A DNA stretch of 6,964 bases from Bacteroidales bacterium. GTDB taxonomy: Bacteria; Bacteroidota; Bacteroidia; Bacteroidales; F082. The notes below the pieces were generated by a model. It saw nothing but the letters and a program-made list of their open reading frames with translations. It was not told the origin of the DNA and ran no database searches. Location of the stretch: the NCBI GenBank assembly GCA_900771045.1, contig CAAGMM010000452.1, positions 1-6,964 of the forward strand, written 5' to 3'. A program made the translations under genes and the position numbers. Shown one piece after another: positions 6,143 through 6,964 of this stretch. Position 1 is the first letter of the stretch, and each line of letters starts with the position of its first letter.

Positions 6143-6964
6143 TAACTCCAATGACAAAGCTGACGATGCTTATCTATCATCGTGATTATAAGCAGTTTCT
6201 TCTCGATATGAGGGAGAAAGGCATCGTTCACGTGCATACGAGAAAGGAAACGCTTCAAGATGAGGGCGTTAAGGCGAAGATGGTTGAGATGAAGCGCGTC
6301 TATGCCTTGATGCACCTGCTCGAAAAACGCAAGTCTTCAGACAAAGATTCGACCACTAATCTTGATGGAAAGGAACTTTTCGACAAGATTTCCGCCACGC
6401 TAAAAGATGTCGAAGACAGGCAACAGCTTCTTGCCACGCTCGAAAAAGATTTGTCGGCATTCACACCGTGGGGCGACTTTTCAGAAACGATGATGCAGAA
6501 TATCGAAAAACACGATTTCGATATGCGATTCTTCACGACTCCGGTTAAAAAATATGACGAGAAGTGGGAATCTGATTACAATGCGTTCATAGTCAATGAG
6601 TTGGCCGGATTGAAATACTTTGTCACTTTGACGCAGAAAGACAAAGATGTTGACATCGAAGCCGACAGATATAGTTTTCCGAAGCAGGGGAGAGGCGAGA
6701 TTCAGGAAAAAACAGTGGAAATCAGGAACGAAATCGCGGAAGCTGACGCTTGGATTGACTCTGTCGCCAAGGATTCGGTGAAGAAACTCGCCGATTATCG
6801 AAATAAGATTCGCGAAGAAACGGACTTCATCAAGGTGGAAGACGCCGCGGCGAAGTGTGCCGACGACAAACTGATGTTCCTTGAAGGCTGGGTTCCGACT
6901 GATATTGAACAAGATGTCTCGAAATGGCTCACTTCGGAAGATGTCTATTTCGAGATGTCGAAAC
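6139..6964 (+). CDS. atpI: V/A-type ATPase subunit I (membrane stator), N-terminal part, cut by window end
   Basis: An open frame starts at ATG 6139 and runs without a stop to the window edge, giving 275 complete codons. It is the soluble N-terminal arm of subunit I (the a-subunit equivalent), which connects the peripheral stalk to the membrane half-channel. The start MITPMTKLTMLIYHRDYKQF and the following MREKGIVHVH fit the family's opening strand-helix and its G-[VI]-V-H motif. Long charged helical stretches follow (about 40-115 and 190-240). The family signature GWVP appears at residues 250-253 within FLEGWVPTDI. No membrane segment has been reached yet; family members are about 600-650 residues with seven or eight transmembrane helices in the second half, expected beyond 6964. 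It overlaps atpD by four bases and has a strong Shine-Dalgarno sequence. Its codons are less C-ending than those of atpB: by my count 16 GAT to 14 GAC for aspartate, against 9 to 28 in atpB. Confidence 0.92.
   Translation, partial: MITPMTKLTMLIYHRDYKQFLLDMREKGIVHVHTRKETLQDEGVKAKMVEMKRVYALMHLLEKRKSSDKDSTTNLDGKELFDKISATLKDVEDRQQLLATLEKDLSAFTPWGDFSETMMQNIEKHDFDMRFFTTPVKKYDEKWESDYNAFIVNELAGLKYFVTLTQKDKDVDIEADRYSFPKQGRGEIQEKTVEIRNEIAEADAWIDSVAKDSVKKLADYRNKIREETDFIKVEDAAAKCADDKLMFLEGWVPTDIEQDVSKWLTSEDVYFEMSK

Noticed and set aside
1..6964. CRISPR arrays, tRNA or rRNA genes, insertion sequences, attachment sites
   Set aside because: No spaced direct repeats, structural RNA sequence, transposase motif or terminal inverted repeats were seen. 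Nearly the whole window is accounted for by conserved coding sequence.

Overview
This window comes from a bacterium of the phylum Bacteroidota, most likely a Bacteroidales member. Three things point there. Two promoters carry the phylum-specific -7 element TAnnTTTG (as TATCTTTG). Five of the six genes with a visible upstream region lack a clear Shine-Dalgarno sequence. The gene set matches the reduced V/A-type ATPase operon known from Bacteroidetes, Chlamydiae and spirochaetes. The base composition is moderate, with a preference for C-ending codons. Genus and species cannot be fixed from this sequence alone.

Layout. Positions 1-36 hold a promoter and a very short leader. Positions 37-828 encode an alpha/beta-hydrolase of the YbfF-like esterase type. 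Positions 829-940 are an AT-rich intergenic region with a second promoter. From 941 to the right edge runs one same-strand cluster: atpE (peripheral stalk), a DUF2764 protein, atpA (catalytic head subunit), atpB (non-catalytic head subunit), atpD (central rotor shaft), and the first 275 codons of atpI (membrane stator subunit), cut by the window end. Genes are separated by 18-24 bases or overlap by 1-4 bases, so one polycistronic message is likely.

Together the atp genes encode a rotary ATPase. A and B form the hexameric head, D the shaft, E the peripheral stalk, and I the membrane stator and ion half-channel. The proteolipid ring gene (atpK) is expected just past the right edge. The ion (H+ or Na+) and the working direction (synthesis or hydrolysis) cannot be read from the part shown. 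Subunits C, F and G are not encoded between E and I; the DUF2764 protein sits where the C and F genes lie in Thermus- or Enterococcus-type operons and is a candidate functional replacement.

I found no clearly new system. The points most worth a second look are the reduced subunit set with its DUF2764 protein, the isolated perfect Shine-Dalgarno sequence in front of atpI, and the near-identical extended promoter element upstream of both transcription units.
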